From positions 1 to 53,690 of the forward strand of contig CASEIV010000010.1 of assembly GCA_949288175.1 (NCBI GenBank): a stretch of DNA of 53,690 bases, written 5' to 3'. A model generated the notes under the pieces. It worked only from the letters and a program-made list of their open reading frames with translations, had not been told where the DNA came from and ran no database searches. This DNA comes from an uncultured Eubacteriales bacterium (GTDB lineage: Bacteria; Bacillota; Clostridia; TANB77; CAG-508). Below are positions 18,244 through 27,189 of the stretch, piece after piece (positions within the stretch are counted from its first letter, which is position 1; each line of letters opens with the position of its first letter). Position numbers and translations under genes: made by a program.

Positions 18244-19122
18244 ATGGAATATATAACAGAGTTTTCAGCATATTTAGGAAAAATTACAGGGATTGATAGC
18301 GAATATATAAAATTAACCATACTGACTGTGTTAATATTTTTAATTTTTGGAATCATTAAATCGATTATTAAAAAGATATATTCTAATTTACCTGTAAATG
18401 ATAAAAAGAAATTTTTTAGAAACAGAAAAATCCGAATTATATTAACAGCTATTTCTTTTATATTAGTCTTTCTTCTTTGGGGAGAAAAACTATCAGGACT
18501 AATTACATTTATTAGTTTGATATCAGCTGGTTTAACGATTGCTATTAGAGAAATTATTTTTAACTTTTTTGCAGGTATTTATATTAATATAACCAGACCT
18601 TTTGAAATAGAAGACAGAATTGAAATTGATGATGTTATGGGAGATGTCATTAGCAAACATACCTTAGGATTTGAAATATTAGAAATAGGAAAAAGAGTAT
18701 ATGGTGAACAAAGTACGGGAAGGATTATTCACATACCCAATTCCTATATCTTTACAAAAACACTAAAAAATTATACAAAAGTGTTTAAATACATATGGGA
18801 TGAAATAAAAGTAGATGTTTCTTTAGATGCAGATATTAAGAAAACAGAAGAAATATTATATGAAATTGTATTTGATAATGAAACCTTAAAAGAGATTCCA
18901 AAGAAAATGGAAGATGCGGTTGATGAAGCTATTTTAGAATATAGGATTTATTATAATAACTTAGACCCCATTATCTACATGAAAATTGAAAGGTCACATA
19001 TAGAAATGTACATCAGATATTTAGTACATCCAAAAAAAGCAAGAGGTGTACAAAATGAAATTAATATGAGGATTATGGAAGAATATCAAAAAGGAAATTT
19101 ACCATTATATATCAATGATTAA
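18244..19122 (+). CDS. MscS family mechanosensitive ion channel
   Basis: This 292-residue protein has two to three membrane helices (first about residues 22-42, next about 62-82) leading into the pore-helix region (ISLISAGLTIAIREIIFNFF). The MscS beta domain follows (GIYINITRPFEIEDRIEIDD, IHIPNSYIFTKTLKNYTK), then a C-terminal alpha/beta part. Channels of this type open under membrane tension and release solutes on hypo-osmotic shock. It has its own ribosome binding site and terminator. Confidence 0.9.
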   Translation: MEYITEFSAYLGKITGIDSEYIKLTILTVLIFLIFGIIKSIIKKIYSNLPVNDKKKFFRNRKIRIILTAISFILVFLLWGEKLSGLITFISLISAGLTIAIREIIFNFFAGIYINITRPFEIEDRIEIDDVMGDVISKHTLGFEILEIGKRVYGEQSTGRIIHIPNSYIFTKTLKNYTKVFKYIWDEIKVDVSLDADIKKTEEILYEIVFDNETLKEIPKKMEDAVDEAILEYRIYYNNLDPIIYMKIERSHIEMYIRYLVHPKKARGVQNEINMRIMEEYQKGNLPLYIND

Positions 19123-19136
19123 TGTAAAAAAATAAA

Positions 19137-19162
19137 AGGCAAGAAATTTTCTTGCTATTTTT
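19137..19162 (+). terminator. Intrinsic terminator after the MscS gene
   Basis: GGCAAGAA / TTCTTGCT stem with a short AT loop followed by ATTTTTA. Confidence 0.78.
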
Positions 19163-19205
19163 ATGTAAATATTATAAAATAAACAAAAGAAAGAAGGTGT
19201 GGTAT

Positions 19206-20051
19206 ATGACAATTAAACAAGCTTTAATAAAAGGAGTTACTGTATTAAAACTAGAAAAGATTTCTACGCCAAAATTAAAAGCCAGATTATTATTGCAATA
19301 TGTATTAAAAAAGCCAAGACAATACTTAATAGTGTATGATAATCAAAAATTAACAGATAAAGAAGAACAAGAGTATTTAAAATATATAGAATTATTAACA
19401 CAAGGAGAGCCAATAGAACATATTACACACCAAAAAGAATTTATGAAATTAAATTTTTATGTAGATGAAAATGTATTAATACCGAGACAAGATACAGAAG
19501 TACTAGTAGAAGAGGTTATGAAAATAGCAAAAAAAATCAGGGCAAGGAAAATACTAGATTTATGCACAGGAAGTGGAGCAATTGCGATATCTTTAGCAAA
19601 ATATTTAGAAAATATACAATTAACTGCTTTAGATATTAGCGGTAAGGCATTAGATATTGCAATAGCAAATGCAAAAAATAATCATGTACAAGATAAAATT
19701 ACATTTGTGGAATCAAATCTTTTTCAAGATTTAGGACAAGAAAAATATGATATCATTGTTTCTAATCCACCATATATTAGAAGAAAAGAAATAGAAACTT
19801 TAGATAAGGAAGTTAGGAGAGAACCAAGATTAGCATTAGATGGAGGAGAAGATGGATTAGATTTTTATAGAAATATTATCGATAAAGGATATGAGTACTT
19901 AAAATATGGCGGATATATTTGTTTAGAAATTGGATATGATCAAAAAGAAGAGGTTATGAAAATTATAAAAGATAAAAAACAATATATAGAAACATATTGT
20001 AAAAAAGATTTATATGATAATGATAGAGTGATTGTAACAAAATTAGGATGA
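19206..20051 (+). CDS. prmC: Peptide chain release factor N5-glutamine methyltransferase
   Basis: The 281-residue protein carries the SAM-binding motif ILDLCTGSGAIAISLA and the catalytic NPPY motif in IIVSNPPYIRRKEI, and the family's preceding LIPRQDTEVLVEEV. PrmC methylates the GGQ glutamine of release factors. A longer frame starts at 19152, but the ATG at 19206 with AAGGTG seven bases upstream, after the previous terminator, is the real start. prfA is not adjacent in this window. Confidence 0.95.
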   Translation: MTIKQALIKGVTVLKLEKISTPKLKARLLLQYVLKKPRQYLIVYDNQKLTDKEEQEYLKYIELLTQGEPIEHITHQKEFMKLNFYVDENVLIPRQDTEVLVEEVMKIAKKIRARKILDLCTGSGAIAISLAKYLENIQLTALDISGKALDIAIANAKNNHVQDKITFVESNLFQDLGQEKYDIIVSNPPYIRRKEIETLDKEVRREPRLALDGGEDGLDFYRNIIDKGYEYLKYGGYICLEIGYDQKEEVMKIIKDKKQYIETYCKKDLYDNDRVIVTKLG

Positions 20052-20053
20052 AC

Positions 20054-20129
20054 ATTGGAGACGTGTCAAATCGTTCAAAAATTGAACAAAAGGGACAGAC
20101 CTTAATAAAAAGGTTGACCCGCTCCAAAT
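20054..20129. repeat. Imperfect palindromic spacer between prmC and whiA
   Basis: Outer arms ATTGGAG / CTCCAAAT enclose two small hairpins, GTTCAAAAATTGAAC and GACCTT-AATAAA-AAGGTT, with GGGAC and GACCC beside the second. It looks like a decayed relative of the GGGAC-containing palindromes elsewhere in the window, but the match is short. Confidence 0.45.
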
Positions 20130-20153
20130 CAAATACTCAAAAAGGAGGGAAAA

Positions 20154-21041
20154 ATGTCTTTTTCATCAGATATAAAACAAGAATTAAATAAAACAAATAG
20201 TTTAGCAAATAAAGAAAATGTGAAATTTGAATTAATGGGATATTGTATTTCTGGAAATACAGATATAATAAAAGGAAAGAATATTCGATTTTCAACAGAA
20301 AGTGACTATAATATTAATCGTTTTTCAAAATTATTATCTAATTTAGAAATTAATCATAATATAGATGTCAATGGGAAAACATTTAACATTGTAACAAAAG
20401 CATTTGATATTCATAAACTAGAATATTTGGAAATAAAAGAGAATGAGATATATGCAAAAGAGAAAATAAAAGAGATAAAAGATGATGATAAGAAAAGAGC
20501 ATTTATCAGAGGAAGCTTTTTAGGTGCAGGTTCTATAAACAACCCCGAAAATTCTTATCATTTAGAGATTGTTTTATCAAATGAAAATAACTTGAAAGTA
20601 TTACAAGAAATATTAAATGAATTTGATATCCATTCAAAAGAATTGGCAACCAAAAATCGATATTCTGTTTATATAAAAGAGGGAGAAGAAATTTCAAAGC
20701 TATTAGCATTGATTGGAGCCAATAAAGCAGTAATGCAATTTGAGGATATTCGAATACAAAAGGAGATGAGAGGAAAAGTAAATCGAATTGTGAATTGTGA
20801 AACAGCCAATTTAAATAAAACGATTAATGCAGCCATTGAACAAATTGCAGCAATTAAAAAATTGCAAACAGATGGAAGATTTAATAAATTAGATGATAAT
20901 CTAAAAGAAGTTGCCATCTTAAGATTAGAAAATCCAGATATATCATTAGTAGAATTAGGAAAATTATTAAAAGAACCAGTAGGAAAATCAGGTGTGAATT
21001 ACAGATTAAAGAAAATCATGGAGATAGCAAATGGAAAATAA
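20154..21041 (+). CDS. whiA: DNA-binding protein WhiA
   Basis: The 295-residue protein combines a LAGLIDADG-like N-terminal fold (AFIRGSFLGAGSINNPENSYHLE spans the second repeat at about residues 117-139) with a C-terminal helix-turn-helix (LAILRL-type helix, then DISLVELGKLLKEPVGKSGV). WhiA is needed for sporulation in Streptomyces and affects cell division and chromosome segregation in Bacillus. It normally sits beside rapZ and yvcK; here it overlaps hemW by 11 bases, which implies translational coupling. Confidence 0.95.
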   Translation: MSFSSDIKQELNKTNSLANKENVKFELMGYCISGNTDIIKGKNIRFSTESDYNINRFSKLLSNLEINHNIDVNGKTFNIVTKAFDIHKLEYLEIKENEIYAKEKIKEIKDDDKKRAFIRGSFLGAGSINNPENSYHLEIVLSNENNLKVLQEILNEFDIHSKELATKNRYSVYIKEGEEISKLLALIGANKAVMQFEDIRIQKEMRGKVNRIVNCETANLNKTINAAIEQIAAIKKLQTDGRFNKLDDNLKEVAILRLENPDISLVELGKLLKEPVGKSGVNYRLKKIMEIANGK

Positions 21042-22272
21042 AGAATTAGGAATCTATATACATATACCGTTTTGTCAACATAAATGCGATTATTGTGATT
21101 TTGTTTCATTTTCAAATAAACAGGAATATATAGAAAATTATATTGAGGCTGTAAAAAAGGAAATAAGCAATTATTTTAAAGAAAAAATATTGTTGGAAAC
21201 ATATACAGTAACCACGATATATATTGGCGGAGGAACCCCATCATATATTAATAGTAAATATATTTGTGAAATTATGGAAGTGTTAGAAAATAACTTAAAG
21301 CAAAACCCCATAAAATTGGAAGATATGGAAATTACCATAGAAGTAAATCCAGGAACCGTCAATAAAGAAAAATTGGAACAATTTAGAAAAGCGAAAATCA
21401 ATCGATTAAGTATAGGACTTCAAAGTACAAATAATAAGATATTAAAAGAAATAGGAAGAATCCACACATTTGAACAATTTTTAGAAACTTATCAAATGGC
21501 AAAAGAGGTTGGTTTTGACAATATAAATGTGGATTTGATGATAGGATTACCAAATCAAACGATAGAAGACATAAAAAGAAGTCTAGAAGAGGTTATACAA
21601 TTAAATTCCACACATATTAGTGTATATTCTTTAATTATAGAAGAAGGAACGGTGATAGCACAAAAAATAGAAAAACATCAGTTACAAGAAATGGATGAAG
21701 AGCTTGAGCGAAATATGTATTGGTATGTTAAAAACACATTAGAATTAAATGGATATACACATTATGAAATTTCTAATTTTGCAAAAGAAGGAAAAGAATC
21801 AAAGCATAATCTAAATTGTTGGAAACAAAAAGAATATATTGGGATTGGTCTATCTGCACATTCTTATCTGAATTATGTAAGATATACCAATACTTCTGAA
21901 ATGGAACAATATATTACTAGAATGGATAATTTAAATGGAAAAATAGTAAAAGATATTTTAAAATTATCTAAAAACAAGGAAAAAACAAATTTAGAAGAAA
22001 ATGAAAAGAACATAGAAGCAATATATGAACTAGAAGAAATACAGGATTTAGAAGACAGAAAAAAAGAATATATGCTGTTAGGTTTGAGAAAAATAGAAGG
22101 TGTACAAATTTCAAAATTCAAGGAAAAGTACATAGATAATCCTATATTTTTGTATAGAAAAGAATTAGAAAAATTAGTGGAAGAAAAATTAGTTATTATA
22201 GATGGAGACTATATAAAACTTACCAATAAAGGGCTAGATTTGGCAAATCTGGTATGGGAAGAATTTGTTTAA
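21031..22272 (+). CDS. hemW: Radical SAM protein HemW (HemN-like)
   Basis: The 413-residue protein starts with GIYIHIPFCQHKCDYCDF, the radical SAM CxxxCxxC cluster motif of HemW/HemN. The SAM-binding IYIGGGTPSYI, the EVNPGT strand and LNCWKQKEYIGIGLSAHSY follow. HemW inserts or delivers heme in other bacteria; true coproporphyrinogen dehydrogenase usually has extra N-terminal residues that are missing here. No heme biosynthesis genes are nearby. Confidence 0.92.
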   Translation: MENKELGIYIHIPFCQHKCDYCDFVSFSNKQEYIENYIEAVKKEISNYFKEKILLETYTVTTIYIGGGTPSYINSKYICEIMEVLENNLKQNPIKLEDMEITIEVNPGTVNKEKLEQFRKAKINRLSIGLQSTNNKILKEIGRIHTFEQFLETYQMAKEVGFDNINVDLMIGLPNQTIEDIKRSLEEVIQLNSTHISVYSLIIEEGTVIAQKIEKHQLQEMDEELERNMYWYVKNTLELNGYTHYEISNFAKEGKESKHNLNCWKQKEYIGIGLSAHSYLNYVRYTNTSEMEQYITRMDNLNGKIVKDILKLSKNKEKTNLEENEKNIEAIYELEEIQDLEDRKKEYMLLGLRKIEGVQISKFKEKYIDNPIFLYRKELEKLVEEKLVIIDGDYIKLTNKGLDLANLVWEEFV

Positions 22273-22288
22273 AAATTTTGTAAAAAAC

Positions 22289-22318
22289 TTGACAAAGACT
22301 ATATAAATATGATATCAT
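22289..22318 (+). promoter_or_regulatory. Promoter of infC-rpmI-rplT
   Basis: TTGACA (22289-22294), 18 bases, TATCAT (22313-22318). Transcription would start near 22325, at the 5' end of the L20-type leader. Confidence 0.78.
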
Positions 22319-22323
22319 ATTAA

Positions 22324-22460
22324 GCGTTACAAGAAGAAGTCAAACTTCTCACCTTATCCAAATAAGGAAAAAGGTTAGAAATTAAATAATTTTAGCATTT
22401 ACGATGATGCTAGTTTTATTTTGGATTTGACTTGTAACAAAAGTCAAATTTTTCGTTTTT
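22324..22460 (+). promoter_or_regulatory. L20-type attenuator leader upstream of infC
   Basis: The leader starts with GTTACAAG (22325-22332), which can pair at long range with CTTGTAAC (22431-22438). That second segment is also part of a terminator stem ATTTGACTT / AAGTCAAAT (22425-22449) followed by TTTTTCGTTTTTT. Mutually exclusive pairing of this kind upstream of infC-rpmI-rplT is how L20 controls the operon in Bacillus. A separate small hairpin TTTCGCT-A-AGCGAAA (22504-22518) lies just before the infC ribosome binding site. Confidence 0.75.
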
Positions 22461-22545
22461 TGAGAACTTAAATAAAGTTAATTAATAAAAACTAAAGGAA
22501 AGTTTTCGCTAAGCGAAATTTGTCAGAGTATTGGAGGTGTTTTGT

Positions 22546-23061
22546 ATAAAACAAGAATTACCAATTAATGGTCAAATAAGAGCAAAAGAAGTTCAATTGA
22601 TAGGAGATAATGGAGAAAAAATAGGTGTTATTTCTTTAAATGAAGCTTTAGAAAAAGCAGAAGAAAAGAATTTAGACTTAGTGTTAGTAGCTCCAAATGC
22701 AAATCCACCAGTTTGTAAAATTATGAACTATGGAAAATATAAATTTGAGCAAGCTAAAAAAGAAAAAGAAGCTAAGAAAAAACAAAAAAGTTTTGAAATT
22801 AAAGAAATAAGAGTAACTCCTAATATTGAAGAACATGACTTTAGTTTCAAATCTAAAAATGCTAAAAAATTTATACAAGATGGAAACAAAGTAAAAATAA
22901 CAGTTAGATTTAGAGGAAGAGAAGTAAACAATTCTAAAGCAGGTGAAGTGGTGTTAAACAAGTTCATAGAAGATATGAGTGACATTGCAGTAGTAGAAAA
23001 AGCACCAAAACTTGAAGGAAGAAATATGTTTACCATTCTTGCTAAAAAAACTGAAAAATAA
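22546..23061 (+). CDS. infC: Translation initiation factor IF-3, probable AUA start
   Basis: IF3 is recognised from INGQIRAKEVQLIGDNGEKI, VAPNANPPVCKIMNYGKYKF and EIRVTPNIEEHDF. No ATG is available. The strong GGAGGTG (22533-22539) is followed after six bases by ATA AAA CAA GAA, exactly where the family N-terminus should begin. In-frame TTG (22531) and GTG (22537) lie in or before the ribosome binding site and cannot be used with it. infC in other bacteria uses rare AUU-class starts so that IF3 can repress its own synthesis; AUA here fits that logic. The product is about 171 residues. Confidence 0.93.
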   Translation: MKQELPINGQIRAKEVQLIGDNGEKIGVISLNEALEKAEEKNLDLVLVAPNANPPVCKIMNYGKYKFEQAKKEKEAKKKQKSFEIKEIRVTPNIEEHDFSFKSKNAKKFIQDGNKVKITVRFRGREVNNSKAGEVVLNKFIEDMSDIAVVEKAPKLEGRNMFTILAKKTEK

Positions 23062-23083
23062 AAAATAGGAAGGAGAATGACTT

Positions 23084-23287
23084 ATGCCAAAATTAAAAAC
23101 AAATAAAGCTGCAAAGAAAAGATATTCTTTAACAGCAACAGGAAAAGTAAAAAGAACAAAATCAAACAGAAGACACTTATTAGCAAACAAAACAAAAAGA
23201 CAAAAAAAATCAGGAAAAATTCAAAATGCTTATGCAGACAAAACATGTATGAATACAATCAAAAAATTATTACCATATGGTAATTAA
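23084..23287 (+). CDS. rpmI: 50S ribosomal protein L35
   Basis: The 67-residue, very basic protein has the L35 pattern (PKLKTNKAAKKRYSLTATGK, KKLLPY end). It is in the standard infC-rpmI-rplT order with a GGAAGGAG ribosome binding site. Confidence 0.97.
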   Translation: MPKLKTNKAAKKRYSLTATGKVKRTKSNRRHLLANKTKRQKKSGKIQNAYADKTCMNTIKKLLPYGN

Positions 23288-23321
23288 TCGATAAAATTAG
23301 TGAATAAGGAAGGTGATAGAT

Positions 23322-23672
23322 ATGGCAAGAGTAAAAACAGCAAGAACAACAAGAGCAAGACATAAAAAAATATTAAAACAAGCCAAAGGATATTATGGAG
23401 CAAAACATTATAGATTCAGAAATGCAAACCAAGCAGTTATGAAATCTTTAGCATATGCATATGTAGGAAGAAAAGATAAAAAGAGTAATTTTAGAAAATT
23501 ATGGATAGCAAGAATTAATGCAGCAGCAAGAATGAATGGAACAACATATAGCAGATTAATTGCAGGATTAAAAAAAGCGAATGTAACAATCAATAGAAAA
23601 ATGTTAGCAGAAATTGCTGTAACAGATCCAAAAGCTTTTACAGAAATTGCTGAAATTGCAAAAAAAGCATAA
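23322..23672 (+). CDS. rplT: 50S ribosomal protein L20
   Basis: The 116-residue protein begins [20 protein letters not shown], the L20 signature, and continues with [20 protein letters not shown]. Besides its early role in 50S assembly, L20 is the expected ligand of the leader upstream of infC. The start at 23322 follows GGAAGGTG; nine extra in-frame bases upstream are not needed. Confidence 0.98.
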   Translation: MARVKTARTTRARHKKILKQAKGYYGAKHYRFRNANQAVMKSLAYAYVGRKDKKSNFRKLWIARINAAARMNGTTYSRLIAGLKKANVTINRKMLAEIAVTDPKAFTEIAEIAKKA

Positions 23673-23689
23673 TTCAATATATGAAAGAA

Positions 23690-23726
23690 TGAAGTTATTT
23701 TATATAAAATAGCTTTATTTTTTTGC
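23690..23726 (+). terminator. Intrinsic terminator after rplT
   Basis: AAGTTATTTTA / AAAATAGCTT-type stem followed by a long T run ends the ribosomal operon. The remaining gap to 23916 is plain A/T-rich sequence with repeated ATTACAAAAA words and no clear promoter. Confidence 0.75.
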
Positions 23727-23916
23727 TTGAATCGGAAAATTGTTTTTTCCTATTTAATCAAAAATAATACGACAAAATATTAAAAAGTAAATTACAAAAA
23801 AATTACAAAAAATTACAAAAATGTTACAAAACAATTAAATTATATAAAAATATTGAAAAAAATAACTACGAATGATAATATAAAATTGAAAAACCAAAAG
23901 ATGAAAGGGGATAAAT

Positions 23917-26667
23917 ATGAAAAAAGCAGTAACAAAAATTTTAAGTATATTTGTTATTATATGCAGTATATTTTCTTTTGGAGGAGTTTATGCGAAAAGT
24001 CAAACAGAAGAAAATATATCAGCAGTTGAATATTCAGAGGACTACAAAGAATGGTTAAAGCTAACTGATGAAGAAAAAGAAAAAAGATTGGAACCAAGAA
24101 AATATGATATCGTAGCAAGAAAAAATAATACAGACTATCTAAAAGATATGGATAATATTTTTAAAATGCAACAATTATTAAGAGCAAATCTATCAGCAAA
24201 TTATAATTTACAAAATATTATTCCTGAAAATGTAAAAGTTAGAAATCAGATGCAAACAAATAGTTGTTGGGCATTTGCAACAACGGGAATTTTGGAATCA
24301 CATTTAGCATTAAGAGATAAAAATGCATCAAGTGCTACAACTATCTATGATTTTTCGGAAAAACATATGAATTATGCAACAGCCAAATCAGCTTTCTTAA
24401 ATAATCAAACAAATCCTTATGGATATGCAAAAGAAGTAAGTGAAGGTGGTAATTTCTATTTATCAACGCAATATTTAGCAAATGGGTTAGGGGCAGTAGA
24501 TGAAAGTGAAGTACCATTTGTAAATAGTGAAGAAGACATTGATATAGCAGAAATACAAAATAAAGAAGTTAAAACAACATTATATGATACCGTAGAATTT
24601 CCAAGCTTAACAGCTGCAGAAAGAGATCAAATTATGCCAAGTATGAAGGAACATATTGTTAACTATGGTGGATTATATACAGGACTACATGGTGCAACAT
24701 TATTTACAGGTGATAGCTATAATAATGAAACAGGTTCTATTTTCTGTAAAAATGTTATATTAGAGCCAATTGATCATGCGGCTGTTATCATCGGATGGGA
24801 TGATAATTATAGTAAAGAGAATTTTAATTCAGAGCAACAACCTTCAGAAAATGGCGCATGGATTATAAAAAATTCATGGGGAGAAAATATGTCTGAAAAA
24901 CTAAGTGTAATAAAAGAAGCACTTTTTGAAGCACAACAATCAACTTGTGAAGAAAATGGATGGTATTCTCCAGAAGAAATACCAACAGAAATTATTGTAG
25001 AAATGTATAAAGCAAATTATGGTGAAAACAAGGTAACTGTTCAAGGTGAAGATCTTGTAGTAGAAATAGGAAATAAAGGATACATGTATATTTCTTATGA
25101 AGATTGTAATATTTATAAAAGTTTAACAGGTATAGAAAAAGCAACAAATAGTAAAGATTTTAAAAATGTATATCAAAATGATATATTAGGTCCAAGTAAT
25201 GCTATTGGTGTTAGCGGTGGATTGACAGGACCAGTGGATGTTAATTTAGCAAATGTATTCACAAGAGATGCTAGTGTAGAAGAAACATTAGATAAAATTA
25301 GTGTATACACAACCCAAGAATATACTTGTAAAGTATTTGTAAATCCAAATGGAGATAGCAAAGCAAAAGAAGATTTACAAGAAGTGAAATTAAAAGCAGG
25401 AGAAACAGAAACCTTTGGAGCAGGGTATCATACCATAGAATTTGCAGAACCAATAAAATTAACAGGAGATAAATTTGTAGTTGTTTTGCAAGTAACAAAT
25501 GATTATCAGCAAAAAGTAATTGCATTAGAAAGTAAAGTAGCAGATACAATGTGGAAAGAGGCGATTGTAAATCCAGGAGAAAGTTTCTGTGCGATTGAAT
25601 CAGAATTTGAAAACAATGTTTGGACAGATTTAGCAACTATGGAAGATGAAGAATTGAGAGGAAATTTATGTATTAAAGCATATACCATTTCAGAAACACC
25701 AGAAGAACCAGAACCAGGAAAAACATTAACACAAATCTATATTCAAAATCAACCAACAAAAACAACATATACAGAAGGTGAAGATTTTGATAAAACAGGT
25801 ATGACAGTTATTGCACAATATAGTGATGAATCTACAAAAGAAATTACAAATTATACAATTATAGGAGGAAACAATTTAACAACAGATACAACAAGTGTAA
25901 TGATTCAATATACAGAAGATGGTGTAACAAAGTCAACTACACAAGCGATTACTGTGAAAGAAAAGTCAGATGTAACGGATCCAGAAGATCCTGAAGATCC
26001 TGAAAATCCAGGAGGAGAAACACCAGAAGAACCAGAAAAACCAGTTTCATCAGACTTTACAAATGCAAAATCTGTTATAACAGAATCAAAACTATATTTT
26101 AGTTCAAAAGATTTATCACAAGCATCAAGTGAAAATACAATTAAAATATCTGGAATTGAAATAGGAGATGTAAGTAATACCTATACATACTATTATTATA
26201 TTTCAGGAACACAAGGAGATGACAATATAACAGATTGGACAGAAACAGAAGCAGTAAAAGAAAGTGATGGAACATATTCAATTACCTTAAACATAAAATC
26301 AGAAGAATTACAAAATTATACAGAAATAGTAGAATCAGATAATCTATATGTATACATTAGAGAAGTGGCAGAAGTAAATCAACAAAGTGCAGAACAAATT
26401 GTTACTTTGGAAGTAGACAATCAAGTAGAACCAGAATGTTACATAGATGGGGTTATGGTAGGTACTATTGAAGATGTGTTAAATTACAATAATGACCATA
26501 ATGGTAACAATACTAATAATGGAAACAAGGATCAGAATAGAGATAATACAGTAGCATCAGGTATTTTGCCACATGCTGGTGGAATTACTTTTAAGATTAT
26601 AGTAGCTATTTTGATAATTGCATTTGGAGGATTTGCATATTATAGATATAAAAATATAGATAGATAA
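23917..26667 (+). CDS. Cell-surface papain-like cysteine protease, Ig-like domain, LPHAG anchor
   Basis: The 916-residue protein has a signal peptide ending near VYAKSQ and a C1A papain-like domain: catalytic Cys117 in QMQTNSCWAFAT, His287 in DHAAVIIGWDDNY and Asn319 in IIKNSWGE. After it comes a lectin-like/jelly-roll domain (region around TFGAGYHTIEFAEPIKLTG), a Big_3-type Ig-like domain (YTEGEDFDKTGMTVIAQYSD), a Pro/Glu/Asp linker and another beta domain. The C-terminus has LPHAG (884-888), a hydrophobic helix and a basic tail (YRYKNIDR), the plan of a sortase signal with an unusual fourth residue. It should be displayed on the cell wall and digest proteins outside. Confidence 0.9.
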   Translation: MKKAVTKILSIFVIICSIFSFGGVYAKSQTEENISAVEYSEDYKEWLKLTDEEKEKRLEPRKYDIVARKNNTDYLKDMDNIFKMQQLLRANLSANYNLQNIIPENVKVRNQMQTNSCWAFATTGILESHLALRDKNASSATTIYDFSEKHMNYATAKSAFLNNQTNPYGYAKEVSEGGNFYLSTQYLANGLGAVDESEVPFVNSEEDIDIAEIQNKEVKTTLYDTVEFPSLTAAERDQIMPSMKEHIVNYGGLYTGLHGATLFTGDSYNNETGSIFCKNVILEPIDHAAVIIGWDDNYSKENFNSEQQPSENGAWIIKNSWGENMSEKLSVIKEALFEAQQSTCEENGWYSPEEIPTEIIVEMYKANYGENKVTVQGEDLVVEIGNKGYMYISYEDCNIYKSLTGIEKATNSKDFKNVYQNDILGPSNAIGVSGGLTGPVDVNLANVFTRDASVEETLDKISVYTTQEYTCKVFVNPNGDSKAKEDLQEVKLKAGETETFGAGYHTIEFAEPIKLTGDKFVVVLQVTNDYQQKVIALESKVADTMWKEAIVNPGESFCAIESEFENNVWTDLATMEDEELRGNLCIKAYTISETPEEPEPGKTLTQIYIQNQPTKTTYTEGEDFDKTGMTVIAQYSDESTKEITNYTIIGGNNLTTDTTSVMIQYTEDGVTKSTTQAITVKEKSDVTDPEDPEDPENPGGETPEEPEKPVSSDFTNAKSVITESKLYFSSKDLSQASSENTIKISGIEIGDVSNTYTYYYYISGTQGDDNITDWTETEAVKESDGTYSITLNIKSEELQNYTEIVESDNLYVYIREVAEVNQQSAEQIVTLEVDNQVEPECYIDGVMVGTIEDVLNYNNDHNGNNTNNGNKDQNRDNTVASGILPHAGGITFKIIVAILIIAFGGFAYYRYKNIDR

Positions 26668-26670
26668 AAT

Positions 26671-26711
26671 AAAATGAGAGTTTAGATAACATTTCTATTC
26701 TCTCATTTTTC
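26671..26711. terminator. Intrinsic terminator between the protease and the spoVA operon
   Basis: AAAATGAGAG pairs with CTCTCATTTT around a 19-nt loop, with a T run on the + side and A/T-rich flank on the other; the flanking genes converge here. Confidence 0.75.
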
Positions 26712-26751
26712 CGTATACAATAAGGTTAGGCTTTCTTATAAATATGATAGA

Positions 26752-27148
26752 TTATTGCTTTTTCATTTTGGGTTTTGAAATCAGAGCGGCTAAATAACCA
26801 AAGAAAATGGCAGCAGCAATTCCGTCCAGCAGTAGCTTTTACACCACCTGTAAAAGCACCTATAAATCCTATATTTTTCACTTCTTCAATAGCACCTTTT
26901 GCTAAGTTGTAACCAAATCCTGTTAAAGGAACAGTCGCACCAGCACCTGCAAAATCTACTAAATATTGATAAATGCCTAATCCACCTAAAATAGCTCCTA
27001 GAGTTACAAAAATAACCAAAATTCTAGCAGGTGTTAATTTGGTTTTATCAATTAAAATTTGACCAATAACACAAATGAAACCACCAACAACAAAACATTT
27101 TAGAAGGGTAGACCATTCGAAAACAGAACCCCAATCAACTTCGCTCAT
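26752..27148 (-). pseudogene. spoVAE: Stage V sporulation protein AE, frameshifted near its end
   Basis: SpoVAE is a membrane protein of the SpoVA channel that takes up dipicolinic acid into forespores and releases it at germination. The first about 100 residues are intact (FVVGGFICVIGQILIDKTKL, VDFAGAGATVPLTGFGYNL, GFIGAFTGGVKATAG). Then one extra base at about 26824 shifts the frame, giving the non-family tail RNCCCHFLWLF. Removing it restores GGIAAAIFFGYLAALISKP and a stop at 26752. The unshifted frame runs on to 26726. This is either a real mutation or a sequencing/assembly error. The start at 27148 follows AAAGGA. Confidence 0.85.
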
Positions 27149-27189
27149 AAAAACTTCATTCCTTTCAACAATAAAATAATCATTCAAAT

